Positions 18,333 through 28,747 of a stretch of 64,000 bases of DNA are shown here, in pieces. This DNA is from Paracoccaceae bacterium. Its GTDB lineage: Bacteria > Pseudomonadota > Alphaproteobacteria > Rhodobacterales > Rhodobacteraceae. The position numbers were made by a program, and so were the translations under genes. Numbering within the stretch: position 1 is the stretch's first letter; every line of letters starts with the position of its first letter. The notes under the pieces were generated by a model, which saw nothing but the letters and a program-made list of their open reading frames with translations, made no database searches and had not been told where the DNA came from. The stretch is taken from NCBI GenBank assembly GCA_002709405.1, contig PAQV01000019.1, positions 26,684 to 90,683 on the forward strand, given 5' to 3'.

Positions 18333-19388
18333 ATGACAAACTCCACGCCCCTTTCCGCCGCCGACATTCGTAGCCAGGCGGCCGAGATCACGACCATGCG
18401 GGCCCGCGAAAAGGCCGAACACTTGGGCCTGACCGAAGCCCAGCTGGTGGCGGCCCACGTCGGGCACGGCACCACGCGGATCGAGCCGCATCCCGATGCG
18501 ATCATGCCCGCCCTGACCGCCCTGGGCGAGGTCATGGCCCTGACCCGCAACGACAGTTGCGTGATCGAAAAGGTCGGCGTCTACGACAATTACCGGTCCG
18601 GCCAACACGCCACGATGGTCCTGAACGGGGCGATCGACACGCGCATGTTCCCCGCGCACTGGGTGTCGGCCTTTGCCGTGGAAACGCCCACCGATGACGG
18701 GGTCCGCCGGTCGGTGCAGGTCTTCGATGCCGCCGGTGATGCGGTGCACAAGGTGCACCTGCGCGAGGGATCGAGCCTTGAGGGCTGGGCCACGCTGGTC
18801 GAGACACTGGCGCTTGAGGACCAGTCGGACGTGCTGGAGGTCGCTCCGCGCGCGCCCGTGGAGGCGGCCAGGTCCAACCCGGACAAGCTGGAGATCCTGC
18901 GGACCGAATGGGCCAAGATGACCGACACCCACCAGTTTCTGCGGCTGACCTCGAAGCTGCGGATGAACCGGCTGGGGGCCTACCGGATCGCGGGGGCGCC
19001 CTTTGTCCGCCGGGTCGCGCCGGACGCCGTGGCCCGGGCCTTCGAGGCGGTGTCGCAGGCCGGGGCCGAGGTGATGGTCTTTGTCGGCAACCGGGGCTGC
19101 ATCGAGATCCACGGCGGGCGGTGTGACACGCTCAAGGTCATGGGGCCGTGGTTCAACGTGCTGGATCCGGGGTTCAACCTGCACCTGCGGGCCGATCATA
19201 TTGCCGAGGTCTGGGCCGTGACCAAGCCGACCCAGCGGGGCGATGCGGTGTCGCTGGAGGCCTTCGATGCCGAGGGCGGGCTGATCCTGCAGATCTTCGG
19301 GCGCAAGACGGACGACAACGACAGCCGCCCGGCCTGGGGCTCCATCGTCGCGGACCTGCCGGGGCTTGAGATCGAGGAGGCCGTTTAA
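18333..19388 (+). CDS. hmuS: HmuS/HemS-family heme-degrading factor
   Basis: Duplicated HemS-type fold sequence (AIDTRMFPAHWVSAFAVE; FNLHLRADHIAEVWAVTKPT), followed by hmuTUV. Confidence 0.9.
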   Translation: MTNSTPLSAADIRSQAAEITTMRAREKAEHLGLTEAQLVAAHVGHGTTRIEPHPDAIMPALTALGEVMALTRNDSCVIEKVGVYDNYRSGQHATMVLNGAIDTRMFPAHWVSAFAVETPTDDGVRRSVQVFDAAGDAVHKVHLREGSSLEGWATLVETLALEDQSDVLEVAPRAPVEAARSNPDKLEILRTEWAKMTDTHQFLRLTSKLRMNRLGAYRIAGAPFVRRVAPDAVARAFEAVSQAGAEVMVFVGNRGCIEIHGGRCDTLKVMGPWFNVLDPGFNLHLRADHIAEVWAVTKPTQRGDAVSLEAFDAEGGLILQIFGRKTDDNDSRPAWGSIVADLPGLEIEEAV

Positions 19389-20236
19389 TGCCCCGTTTGA
19401 TGCGTGATGTTGCATGCGTCCTGGGCCTGGCCGCCATCCTGGCCGGTCCGGCCGCGGCCGCCGATGGGCCAGCGGGCCGGATCGTGTCGATCGGTGGGGC
19501 AGTGACCGAAATCATCTATGCCCTGGGCCAGCAGGACCGGATCATCGCCCGGGACACGACCTCGAATTTCCCGCCCGAGGTGACCGGCCTGCCTGACGTC
19601 GGCTATGCCCGGGCCCTGTCGCCCGAAGGCGTTCTGTCGGTGGCGCCCGATCTGATCATCGCGGAAGAAAACGCCGGGCCACCTGAGACGATCGAGGTGC
19701 TTGAGGCGGCCGGGGTGACCTTCGTGAAGGTGCCCGAGTCCTACACCATCGACGGTGTGGCGCGGAAAATTCTCACGGTCGGCGACGCTCTGGGGCAGCC
19801 CGTGGCGGCGCAGGCGCTGGCCGAGGATGTCACCGCGCGGTTGCAGGCCGCGACCCGCCCGGTGACCGGGGACGCGCCGGGTGTGCTGTTCATCCTGTCC
19901 GCCGCCGATGGCCGGATCATGGCGGGCGGGGCGGGGACCTCGGCCGACGGGATCATCGCCATGGCCGGCGGGCGCAACGTGATGGACGGCATCCAGGGCT
20001 ACAAGCCGGTGTCCGACGAGGCCATCGCGCGCGCCAATCCCGACGTGGTCCTGATGATGGACCGGGTGGGCGACCACGGGCTGACGGACGAGGCGCTGTT
20101 TGCGATGCCGGCGATATCGACCACGGCGGCGGCCGAAACGGGCCGGGTGATCCGCATGGACGGCATGTTGTTGCTGGGCTTCGGTCCGCGCGTGGCCGAG
20201 GCGGTGAGCGCGCTCAGCTCGGCCCTGCACGAATGA
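19388..20236 (+). CDS. hmuT: Heme ABC transporter substrate-binding protein
   Basis: RIVSIGGAVTEIIYALGQQDRIIARDTTSNFPPEV..LPDVGYARALSPEGVLSVAPDLI. Confidence 0.92.
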   Translation: MPRLMRDVACVLGLAAILAGPAAAADGPAGRIVSIGGAVTEIIYALGQQDRIIARDTTSNFPPEVTGLPDVGYARALSPEGVLSVAPDLIIAEENAGPPETIEVLEAAGVTFVKVPESYTIDGVARKILTVGDALGQPVAAQALAEDVTARLQAATRPVTGDAPGVLFILSAADGRIMAGGAGTSADGIIAMAGGRNVMDGIQGYKPVSDEAIARANPDVVLMMDRVGDHGLTDEALFAMPAISTTAAAETGRVIRMDGMLLLGFGPRVAEAVSALSSALHE

Positions 20237-21309
20237 GCATCGCGGAGGGGCTGGCCCCGGGTCGCGTCCGGCCGGTCGATCGGGTGCAGACGGCCCGGCG
20301 GCTGACCGTTGTGCTGGCCCTGCTGCTGGTCGTGGTGTCGGTGATCTCGCTGTCGTCGGGGGCGACTGGGACGGCGCTTTGGCCGGTGATCCGGGCCTTG
20401 GCCACGGGGCAGGAGCTGTCGGCGCTGGACCGGATCGTGCTGGTCGACATCCGGCTGCCCCGGCTGATCCTCGGGGTGCTGGTCGGTGCTGCCTTGGCCG
20501 TGTCGGGGGCGCTGATGCAGGGGCTTTTTCGCAATCCGCTGGCCGATCCGGGCATCGTGGGGGTCAGCGCGGGGGCTGGGCTTGGGGCGATCCTGGCCAT
20601 CGTGCTGGGCGGGTTGTTGCCCCTGGCCCTGCAGGAGGCGTTGGGATCCTACATCATTTCCATCGCGGCCTTCGTGGGGGGCTGGGTTTCCACCGTCCTG
20701 CTCTATCGCGTGGCCACTCATGGAGGCCGCACCTCGGTTGCGACCATGCTGCTGGCGGGCATCGCCCTGGCCGCGCTGGTGGGGGCCTTTTCCGGCGTGC
20801 TGGTCTACATGGCCGACGATGCGCAATTGCGGGACCTGACCTTCTGGGGCATGGGCTCGCTGGCCGGGGCGACCTGGACCAAGGTGCTGGCGGCCGCCCC
20901 GATCATTCTGCTGGCGCTGGCCGTGGCGCCCTCGTTGGGGCGCGGGCTGAACGGGCTGGCCCTGGGAGAGGCCACGGCGATGCACCTTGGGATCTCGGTC
21001 CAGCGGGTCAAGCGCCTGGCCATCCTGGTGGTGGCCGCCGCCACGGGCGCGGCCGTGGCCGTGTCGGGGGGCATCGGGTTCATCGGCATCGTCGTGCCGC
21101 ACCTTTTGCGCCTGGCCACCGGGCCGGACCACCGGGCGCTGCTGCCCAATGCCGCCCTGCTGGGCGCGACCCTGCTGGTGGGGGCGGACATGATCAGCCG
21201 GTCCATCGTCGCTCCGGCCGAGCTGCCCATCGGCATCGTCACCGCCGTCATCGGCGCGCCGGTCTTCCTGGCGATCCTTCTGCGACGCCGCACCACGCTG
21301 GGGCTGTAA
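20233..21309 (+). CDS. hmuU: Heme ABC transporter permease (FecCD family)
   Basis: DIRLPRLILGVLVGAALAVSGALMQGLFRNPLADPGIVGVSAGAGLGA. Confidence 0.95.
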   Translation: MSIAEGLAPGRVRPVDRVQTARRLTVVLALLLVVVSVISLSSGATGTALWPVIRALATGQELSALDRIVLVDIRLPRLILGVLVGAALAVSGALMQGLFRNPLADPGIVGVSAGAGLGAILAIVLGGLLPLALQEALGSYIISIAAFVGGWVSTVLLYRVATHGGRTSVATMLLAGIALAALVGAFSGVLVYMADDAQLRDLTFWGMGSLAGATWTKVLAAAPIILLALAVAPSLGRGLNGLALGEATAMHLGISVQRVKRLAILVVAAATGAAVAVSGGIGFIGIVVPHLLRLATGPDHRALLPNAALLGATLLVGADMISRSIVAPAELPIGIVTAVIGAPVFLAILLRRRTTLGL

Positions 21310-21313
21310 CACC

Positions 21314-22096
21314 ATGATCGGCAAAGAAATCCACGTCACCCTGGGCCGGCGCGAGATCCTGCACGGGCTGGACTTCGCGGCCCAGGACGGGCGCATCACG
21401 GCCATTGTCGGACCGAACGGGTCGGGCAAGTCGACCCTGCTGAAGGCCATGACCGGAGAGATTGCGGCCACCGGCCAGATGGAGCTGAACGGGCGGGACA
21501 TTGCCCGGATGCAACCGTGGGAGCTGGCCTCGGTCCGGGCGGTGCAGTCGCAAAGCACCACGGTGGCCTTTCCCTTCACGGTGCTGGAGGTCGTGCGCCT
21601 GGGCCATTCCGCTGGCCCCTGGGCGTCCGAGCCGGGCATCCCCGAGGCCGCCTTGGCGCGGCTGGGGCTGGAGGGCTACGCCCAGCGGTTCTACCACGAA
21701 TTGTCGGGGGGCGAGCAGCAGCGGACCCAACTGGCCCGGGTGCTGGCCCAGGTCTGGCATCCGGTGCAGGACGACACCCCGTCCTGGGTGTTCCTGGATG
21801 AACCGGTGTCGAGCCTGGATATCGGGCACCAGTTCGTCGTCATGGACCTGCTGGCCGATTACGCGGCGCGCGGGGGCGGGGTGATCACGGTGATGCACGA
21901 CCTGAATTTAACCGCGATCTATGCCGATCATGTGGTGCTGATGAAGGACGGCCAGGTGCTGGCCCGCGGGACGCCGGCCCAGGTGCTGACGGATGCCACG
22001 CTCAGCCAGGCCTACGACCATCCGCTGCGGGTCAACCGTCCGGCACCGAGCGGGGTGCCCTACCTGCTGCCGCAGGCCTGCCGGGGGGCGGGATAG
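21314..22096 (+). CDS. hmuV: Heme ABC transporter ATP-binding protein
   Basis: Walker A GPNGSGKST, signature LSGGEQQR, Walker B WVFLDEP. Confidence 0.95.
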   Translation: MIGKEIHVTLGRREILHGLDFAAQDGRITAIVGPNGSGKSTLLKAMTGEIAATGQMELNGRDIARMQPWELASVRAVQSQSTTVAFPFTVLEVVRLGHSAGPWASEPGIPEAALARLGLEGYAQRFYHELSGGEQQRTQLARVLAQVWHPVQDDTPSWVFLDEPVSSLDIGHQFVVMDLLADYAARGGGVITVMHDLNLTAIYADHVVLMKDGQVLARGTPAQVLTDATLSQAYDHPLRVNRPAPSGVPYLLPQACRGAG

Positions 22097-22258
22097 GCGG
22101 GCGTTCCGCGCAATCTGATGCAAATGCCGGCGATTATTCCGGTGACATGGGACGTTATGCCTGACCCCGATCGCCACCGGAGCCGTTGCCGGAGGCGCGG
22201 CGATATGCGACAAGCCGTCCATACGTCGTCACCGACAAGAGTCAGGACAAGCCAGGCC

Positions 22259-22912
22259 ATGACAGATTTCGAAGCCCGCCGCCGCATGATGGTCGACACC
22301 CAGGTGCGCCCGGCGGATGTCACCCGTTTCCCGATCATCGACGCCATGCTGACCGTCCCGCGCGAGGATTTCGTGCCCGACGCCTATCGCGAAACGGCCT
22401 ATGTGGGCGAACACATCCCCGTGTCGAAGAACCGGGTCATCCTGGAACCGCGCCTGCTGGGCAAGATCCTGGACGCGCTCGATCTGACAAGCGGCGACCT
22501 GGTGCTGGATATCGGCAGTGCCTATGGCTACTCGGCCGCGGTGATCGCCCATATCGCCCAGGCCGTCGTGGCCGTGGAAAGCGATGAATCGCTGGCCGGC
22601 GAATCCCAGACCCTGCTGATCGAAACCGGGGCCGACAACGTTGTCGTCGAAGAAAGCGACATGGCCCTGGGGGCGGCCGAGCACGGGCCCTACGATGTCA
22701 TCGTTGTCGAAGGCGGCGTGGAAACCATGCCCGCGGGCCTGATAGATCAGCTGAAAGAGGGCGGCCGGATGGCGGCGGTCTTCTGCGAGGGCGCCCTGGG
22801 CACGCTGCGGGTGGGCTACAAGCACAACGGGAAGTTGACCTGGCGCGACGAATTCAACGCATTTGTTCCCGTCATGCCCGGTTTTGCGAAAGAAACGGCC
22901 TTCTCGTTGTAA
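22259..22912 (+). CDS. pcm: Protein-L-isoaspartate O-methyltransferase family
   Basis: MTDFEARRRMMVDTQVRPADV...VLDIGSAYGYSAAVIAHIA. Confidence 0.85.
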   Translation: MTDFEARRRMMVDTQVRPADVTRFPIIDAMLTVPREDFVPDAYRETAYVGEHIPVSKNRVILEPRLLGKILDALDLTSGDLVLDIGSAYGYSAAVIAHIAQAVVAVESDESLAGESQTLLIETGADNVVVEESDMALGAAEHGPYDVIVVEGGVETMPAGLIDQLKEGGRMAAVFCEGALGTLRVGYKHNGKLTWRDEFNAFVPVMPGFAKETAFSL

Positions 22913-23040
22913 ATTCGCACCAGACGGGCAGGACAATCGCCGCTGTCACGCTTGCGTGATTCAGATTGTGGTGCGTGTCGTCTAAGCTTTGCCGAAAACG
23001 CGTCCAAGGCGCGAGGCGTATCGGGAAAGCAGTGGTGGGC

Positions 23041-24450
23041 ATGTCGAAGATTTTCAACCGGATCCGCAAGAGTGGAACGGCCATGGTTCTGGCCTGCGTG
23101 GTCGCGCAGGGGCCGGCCTCGGCCGAAGTGCTGTCCGACGCCATGGCCAGCGCTTATGTCAACAGCGGCCTTCTGGAACAGAACCGCGCCCTGCTGCGTG
23201 CCGCGGACGAAGACGTGGCCATTGCCCTGTCTGCCCTGCGCCCGATCATCGACTGGTCGGCCTCGTTCAGCCGCAACTGGATCGACCGGAACCAGGGGTT
23301 CGGCCGCAACAGCGTCGATACCAGCACCGGCGCGATCGGCCTGTCCGGCACCCAGCTGCTCTATGATGGCGGCGCGTCCAAGCTGAACATCCGGGCCGCC
23401 CAGGAAACCGTCCTGGCCTCGCGCGAGACCTTGCGCTCGATCGAACAGACCGTGCTGTTCAATGCCGTGCAGGCCTACATGAACCTGGTGCGGGCCAATG
23501 AATTCCTGAGCCTGGCCCAGAACAACCGCCGCGTCCTGGAAGAGGAACTGCGGGCCTCGCGCGATCGGTTCGAGGTGGGCGAGGTTACCCGGACCGACGT
23601 CGCCCTGTCGGAATCGCGCCTGGCCGCGGCCGACAGCAACGTGGCCATCGCCCGCGGCGATGTCGTCACCGCCCAGGCGATCTTTGTGCAGGTGGTCGGC
23701 CGCCCGGCGGGCAACCTGGCGCCCTCGCCGAACATCCCCGGCCGCCCCGACACCATCGACCGGGCGCAGGCGATTTCGATCCAGAACCACCCCGATATCA
23801 AGTCGCTGCAACGCCAGATCTCGGCCGCCGACATCACCGTCAACGTCGCCCGCGCCACGCTTCTGCCCAGCGTGCGGCTGGGGCTGGAGGCCGGGGTCAG
23901 CAACACGTTCGACAACGAGGTCTACAGCGACACCGTGACCGCGTCGGTCAGTGTCAGCCAGCGGATCTACCAGGGCGGGGCGCTGACCTCGCAGGTGCGC
24001 CGGGCCATTGCCTCGCGCGATGCACTCAGGGGCAACCTGCTGACCACCCAGCGCGCGGTCGAACAGGAAGTCGCCGCCGCTTTCGTCGCGCTGGAAGTCG
24101 CCCGGGCCACCATCTCGTCGACCGAGGAACGCGTGCGCGCCGCGCAGGTGGCCTTTGACGGGATTCGCGAAGAGGCCCGGCTGGGCTCGCGCACGACGCT
24201 TGACGTGCTGACAGCCGAACAGGAACTGCTGGATGCGCAGGCAGCGCTGATCTCTGCACAGGCGGACCGCTACGTGGCAGCCTACCGGTTGGTGGCCGCC
24301 CAGGGCCTGTTGAGCGCCGAGCGCCTGGGCCTGAACGTGCCACTTTACGACGTTTCGGCCTATTACAATGCCGTCAAGAACGCACCCAGCCTGCAAAGCA
24401 AGCAGGGCCGGGAACTGGACCGCGTGTTGCGGGCCATAGGGAAAGAATAA
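23041..24450 (+). CDS. tolC: TolC-family outer membrane efflux protein
   Basis: Signal peptide; TolC repeat motifs (FEVGEVTRTDVALSESRLAAADSNV; EEARLGSRTTLDVLTAEQELLDAQ). Confidence 0.92.
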   Translation: MSKIFNRIRKSGTAMVLACVVAQGPASAEVLSDAMASAYVNSGLLEQNRALLRAADEDVAIALSALRPIIDWSASFSRNWIDRNQGFGRNSVDTSTGAIGLSGTQLLYDGGASKLNIRAAQETVLASRETLRSIEQTVLFNAVQAYMNLVRANEFLSLAQNNRRVLEEELRASRDRFEVGEVTRTDVALSESRLAAADSNVAIARGDVVTAQAIFVQVVGRPAGNLAPSPNIPGRPDTIDRAQAISIQNHPDIKSLQRQISAADITVNVARATLLPSVRLGLEAGVSNTFDNEVYSDTVTASVSVSQRIYQGGALTSQVRRAIASRDALRGNLLTTQRAVEQEVAAAFVALEVARATISSTEERVRAAQVAFDGIREEARLGSRTTLDVLTAEQELLDAQAALISAQADRYVAAYRLVAAQGLLSAERLGLNVPLYDVSAYYNAVKNAPSLQSKQGRELDRVLRAIGKE

Positions 24451-24526
24451 CAATTCTCCCTTTCTGTTGTGTGACGATTTTCGTGCGGGTATCCTTTCGC
24501 CAAGGGGCAGAACGGTAGCAGTAAGA

Positions 24527-26179
24527 ATGACAGACCCAGTGACGAACGTCGAAATCGAGGACGTACTGACCTCGATCAGGCGGTTGGTATCGGAAGAAAC
24601 ACGCAAGACCCTGGCGCCCACGTCCGTGGCCACGCCTGCGGTGCCGGACAAGTTGGTCCTGACGCCGGCGTTGCGCGTGATGGACGTCGATACGGCCCCT
24701 GCCGAACCGGATGTCGAGAAGGATGGCGCGCCACAGGATGCGGCCCCCGATGACGTATTGGTGGCCGACGACGTGGCAAAGGCACCTGCGGCTGACACGG
24801 AATTGGATGTGGCCAAGGCTGATTCGTCAGAGCTGGCCGATCACGGGGATGATGACGAAGCGGCCGACGGCGCAATAACCGCCTGGGGGCCGGCCCGGTC
24901 CCTACGGGTTGAGCGCGCGAAAACGGTCGAAGAGGACGCCACCGAACTTGCCGAAATGGCGATCGACCCGACAGCCCCTGACGAGCCTGCCGCGGTGTCC
25001 TGCGACGATGGCACCGACACAACCGCCGAGCCCGATACCGCCGCTGCCGTGCCCGATGTGCTGATCCTGCCGGACCTGACGGCTCGTCCCCGGGACGAGG
25101 ACATCGCAGAACTGGCCCCCGAGCCATCCGCCGATGACGACCTGTCCGCGTCCCTCGCACCCGATATCGAGGCGGAAGAGGCGCAGGTCGGCGATCAGAC
25201 CGACGACGTCGACCCTCAAGACACGGTCCAGCCGCAAGACGTTTCCGTTCAGACGGAAACACCTGCCCTTGCCGACGCTGATTTTGAAGATGACGAACCG
25301 CAGGACCACGCGCCTGTCATCCTGCATCCGAGCTTGCCCGACCCGCTCGCTGAAGAGGATGAGGACGTCGTAGCAGCGGACATGGACGCCGATGTCGAGG
25401 CCCCGGTGTCCGTGTGGAACCCGCCGCTGTGTCCATCGGAACATGCAGCGACCTTGGCCCCGGCCGAAGAGATCCTCGTCACCACTTCGGACGATGAAGC
25501 GGTCTCTGCCTTGCCCGACACCGACTCGGCCCTCCACGACCTGGCTGCACAGGACGCCCTCGAGGACGACATCGCGCCCGACCAGAGCGATGACGACCTG
25601 ACGGACGACGAAACCCCCGACTGGGCCGATGCTCTCACTCAGGCCTCGGGCGAGGCCGGTTGGGCCGCCCCGGACCCAGAGCTCGACAGCGCCATCTCTC
25701 CGGCCTCTTCCACGCCCACTGCCGAGATGATGAGCGACACACCCGTCGCCCCGTCCGAGGATACCGAGATCCCCGCCGATGCCGCTGCGGCCATCGACAC
25801 GCTGACCGCCAAGATCGCGATGCTGGAAGCGCAGATCGCCAGCGCCCGGTCGGTCTCAACTTCAGACGAAGACAAAGATGAAGACGACGCCCCTGCCAAC
25901 GTGACCAGCGTGCAGTGGCCCACCAGCGACATGGCCGACGTCTCCGACGAAGAGGCCGAGGCCGAAGCGGCCGCAGCCCTGCGCGAGGCCCAGGAGGCCA
26001 ACGCGGACATCTTCAACACGGAAGAGACCGTTCTGGACGAGGAAACCCTGCGCGAACTGGTCACCGACATCGTGCGCGAGGAATTGCAGGGGGCCTTGGG
26101 CGAACGCATCACCCGCAATGTGCGCAAGCTGGTCCGGCGCGAAATCCACCGCGCCCTGGTTGCCCAGGAGCTGGATTGA
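24527..26179 (+). CDS. Long acidic protein with PopZ/DUF2497-like ends
   Basis: N-terminal EIEDVLTSIRRLVSEET, ~450-aa D/E/P/A-rich centre, C-terminal LRELVTDIVREELQGALGERITRNVRKLVRREIHRALVAQ. Confidence 0.6.
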   Translation: MTDPVTNVEIEDVLTSIRRLVSEETRKTLAPTSVATPAVPDKLVLTPALRVMDVDTAPAEPDVEKDGAPQDAAPDDVLVADDVAKAPAADTELDVAKADSSELADHGDDDEAADGAITAWGPARSLRVERAKTVEEDATELAEMAIDPTAPDEPAAVSCDDGTDTTAEPDTAAAVPDVLILPDLTARPRDEDIAELAPEPSADDDLSASLAPDIEAEEAQVGDQTDDVDPQDTVQPQDVSVQTETPALADADFEDDEPQDHAPVILHPSLPDPLAEEDEDVVAADMDADVEAPVSVWNPPLCPSEHAATLAPAEEILVTTSDDEAVSALPDTDSALHDLAAQDALEDDIAPDQSDDDLTDDETPDWADALTQASGEAGWAAPDPELDSAISPASSTPTAEMMSDTPVAPSEDTEIPADAAAAIDTLTAKIAMLEAQIASARSVSTSDEDKDEDDAPANVTSVQWPTSDMADVSDEEAEAEAAAALREAQEANADIFNTEETVLDEETLRELVTDIVREELQGALGERITRNVRKLVRREIHRALVAQELD

Positions 26180-26387
26180 CGGCAGCCGCCTGAACTTCCG
26201 GAATATGATCCGCCGCCGTCGAGCGGGCCATTTTCTGCGGAAACACCAGGTGGACGTCCTGAGGGCGACAGCCCTTCCTATGCGCAGCATCCATCCGGAA
26301 CAGTTCCGCGCCGCAACCCAAGGTTGCTAGGCCGCCGCTTCGCAGCCCGGCATTCCGACGTTACGTCACAAACGAGCCCATAAAAAA

Positions 26388-26421
26388 ACGAACGACGCGC
26401 CGGTCAGGGCGCGTCGTTCGT
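26388..26421 (-). terminator. Intrinsic terminator of the 26439..26762 gene
   Basis: Perfect 14-bp stem ACGAACGACGCGCC/GGCGCGTCGTTCGT, 6-nt loop, followed by T7 on the minus strand. Confidence 0.9.
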
Positions 26422-26438
26422 TTGTGGCCTTACGTTGG

Positions 26439-26762
26439 TCAGGCGGCCTGGGCCTGAGCTTCAGCTGCGTGACGGCGTTCGCTTTCCTCGCGGGACAGCG
26501 CGACCGAAGTCCGCACACCCTTGGAAACGAATTCCATCAGACCCGACACAACCCGCTCGTTGGGGTCGATGCCGGCACAGGTCAGCACTTCGCGCCCATC
26601 CCGAGACCGCGCCCACCGGGCGATCTGTTCAGGACCGTTGCCGTACTTCTTGTCGTCGGCAATGGCATCATCCAGCGCAGCCAGGACCACGGCCGCGAAC
26701 AATTTGCGGGCACGGTTGCCTTGCTCGTTGTTAAAGGCCGTGCCGTCAACGAAATCTCTCAT
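26439..26762 (-). CDS. Small conserved-looking hypothetical protein (107 aa)
   Basis: MRDFVDGTAFNNEQGNRARKLFAAVVLAALDDAIADDKKYGNGPEQIARWARSRDGREVLTCAGIDPNERV; own intrinsic terminator. Resembles a short DUF family of Rhodobacteraceae from memory only. Confidence 0.75.
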   Translation of the reverse strand: MRDFVDGTAFNNEQGNRARKLFAAVVLAALDDAIADDKKYGNGPEQIARWARSRDGREVLTCAGIDPNERVVSGLMEFVSKGVRTSVALSREESERRHAAEAQAQAA

Positions 26763-26990
26763 CTCGTTTTCCTTGTTTTTCTTGCTCTTGTGTTTTCGGC
26801 GTGGCGCCCCTTATGACGAATGCGGACCGATTCGGATACCGCCTTTTCGCATACCTTCCATGCAAACCGTGCATAACTTGTTTCGACCACCAGATGGGAC
26901 GCCGGTTGGTTTCGTCGCCTTGTCACACCGTTGCACCGGAGATATAGGGGGCCGAAACAGGCCATCAACCGTTCATAAAGGTTTTATGTC

Positions 26991-27554
26991 ATGCCCAAGA
27001 TCAATGGCAACGAGATCAAGCCGGGCAACGTCCTCGAGCACAACGGAGGGTTGTGGGCCGCCGTCAAGGTGGACCACGTCAAACCCGGCAAGGGCGGCGC
27101 CTTCGCCCAGGTCGAACTGCGCAACCTGCGCAACGGCTCCAAGCTGAACGAGCGTTTCCGCAGCGCCGACAAGGTCGAACGCGTCCGGCTGGAACAGAAG
27201 GACATGCAGTTTCTTTACGAAACGGATGGCATGCTCGTCTTCATGGACACCGAGACCTACGACCAGGTCGAGCTTTCCGTCGACCTGCTGGGCGACCGCC
27301 GCCCCTTCCTGCAGGATGGCATGACCATCGTCGTCGAATTCCACGAGGAAGAGGCGCTGAACGCCACGGTGCCCCAGAAGGTCACCTGCAAGATCGTCGA
27401 AACCGAACCGGTGGTCAAAGGTCAGACGGCAGCCAACTCCTTCAAGCCCGCCACGCTGGATAACGGCGTCAAGGTCATGGTGCCCCCCTTCGTTGGCCAG
27501 GACGAGGACATCGTGGTCAACACCGAAACGATGGAATACGCCGAACGCGCCTGA
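26991..27554 (+). CDS. efp: Elongation factor P
   Basis: [46 protein letters not shown]. Confidence 0.97.
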   Translation: MPKINGNEIKPGNVLEHNGGLWAAVKVDHVKPGKGGAFAQVELRNLRNGSKLNERFRSADKVERVRLEQKDMQFLYETDGMLVFMDTETYDQVELSVDLLGDRRPFLQDGMTIVVEFHEEEALNATVPQKVTCKIVETEPVVKGQTAANSFKPATLDNGVKVMVPPFVGQDEDIVVNTETMEYAERA

Positions 27555-27606
27555 CGGGGCCAGCCGGTATGGGGGCAGCCGGCATCGGGGCAGGGGCGCT
27601 GCGCTC

Positions 27607-27632
27607 CTGCTTCTTTCTCTTCAAAAATACCC
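27607..27632 (-). repeat. Dispersed 26-nt GGGTATTT element, copy A
   Basis: Minus strand GGGTATTTTTGAAGAGAAAGAAGCAG. Confidence 0.9.
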
Positions 27633-27645
27633 AAAAGACCTGCGG

Positions 27646-28581
27646 TCACGCCCTTAGGGACGTGGCCGTTTCTCGGTCTGGCTTGGGTATCGCCACGTCC
27701 CGCAACAACTCGAACTTGACCCGGGTCGCGCTGATCTGGCGGTAGAAGGCGATCAGAAAGCTGGTCGGCCCCTGCAACCGCGCAAGCCCCATGGTCGCGG
27801 CCACCACCGTGCCCACGTCCGTCTGCCCCTTCAGCACGTACCAGCCGCCCAGGAACAGCACCCCCACCGTGCCCGCTCCGTTGATCAGCGACAGCACGAA
27901 CTTGGTGGACAATTTCCACAGAAACATCTGCCTGCGCGTATCATAGATCGTGTCGAACGCCGTCGTCACCGCCGAGACCTCGGCGGCCAGGTCGTTCTCC
28001 ACCATGTCCCGCGTCGCCTGCCGCAGCACCTGCACGCGCTCGGCCACCAGCCGGTTGACCACGCGCTGGGTCGACAGCACCAGCACCACCTGGGGCGCCA
28101 CGATGCACAGGGCGATCAGCCCCAGGAAGGGCTGCGCCGTGGCGATATAGCCCACCACGGACACCATCGTCCCCAGCTGCACCACCGGCTCCGAATAGGC
28201 GCTGCCCGCGAACTTTCCCAGCTCTTCGGCCTCGGCCGACACCATCGTCGTCGCCGTTCCCGCGCTGATCTCGGTACCGCCGCCCACGGCAACGCCGTAG
28301 ATCCGCCGGCGCAGGCGACGAATGACATCCTCGCCCAGGGTGTTGGCCAGGAACCCCAGCGCCCATTTCAGCCCAAGGCTCAGCACGATGATTCCCATCA
28401 TCTCGGCGCACAGCTCGATCAGCAGGCTCTGCGAGATCTGGTCGTCGGTTAGCTCGTTGATGATGTCCTTCTGGTAGCTCAGCGGCACCGCCGCCAGCGC
28501 CGCGATCGCCATCGACAGCAGAATCAGAATCACCTGCCGACGCCCGCTCACCCGCCAGATCGCGGCGTATAATTCCAGCAT
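27646..28581 (-). CDS. ABC exporter transmembrane-domain protein without ATPase domain
   Basis: MLELYAAIWRVSGRRQVILILLSMAIAALAAVPLSYQKDIINELTDD... ABC type-1 TMD; stop after LLRDVAIPKPDRETATSLRA, no Walker or signature motifs. Confidence 0.8.
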   Translation of the reverse strand: MLELYAAIWRVSGRRQVILILLSMAIAALAAVPLSYQKDIINELTDDQISQSLLIELCAEMMGIIVLSLGLKWALGFLANTLGEDVIRRLRRRIYGVAVGGGTEISAGTATTMVSAEAEELGKFAGSAYSEPVVQLGTMVSVVGYIATAQPFLGLIALCIVAPQVVLVLSTQRVVNRLVAERVQVLRQATRDMVENDLAAEVSAVTTAFDTIYDTRRQMFLWKLSTKFVLSLINGAGTVGVLFLGGWYVLKGQTDVGTVVAATMGLARLQGPTSFLIAFYRQISATRVKFELLRDVAIPKPDRETATSLRA

Positions 28582-28747
28582 GGGTCCCTCCGTGCGCCGG
28601 CCTGACCCGATTTTCTGCCCGGACCTAGGGGCGGGGGCAAGATGGCAGGGCACGGCCCGGCGAAAGGCGCGGCGCAAAGGTGACAAGCCGACCCGCCCTC
28701 GTGTAGCCTCTGGCCGGGGAAAAGCGTGACGGTGAAACGGGATTGTG

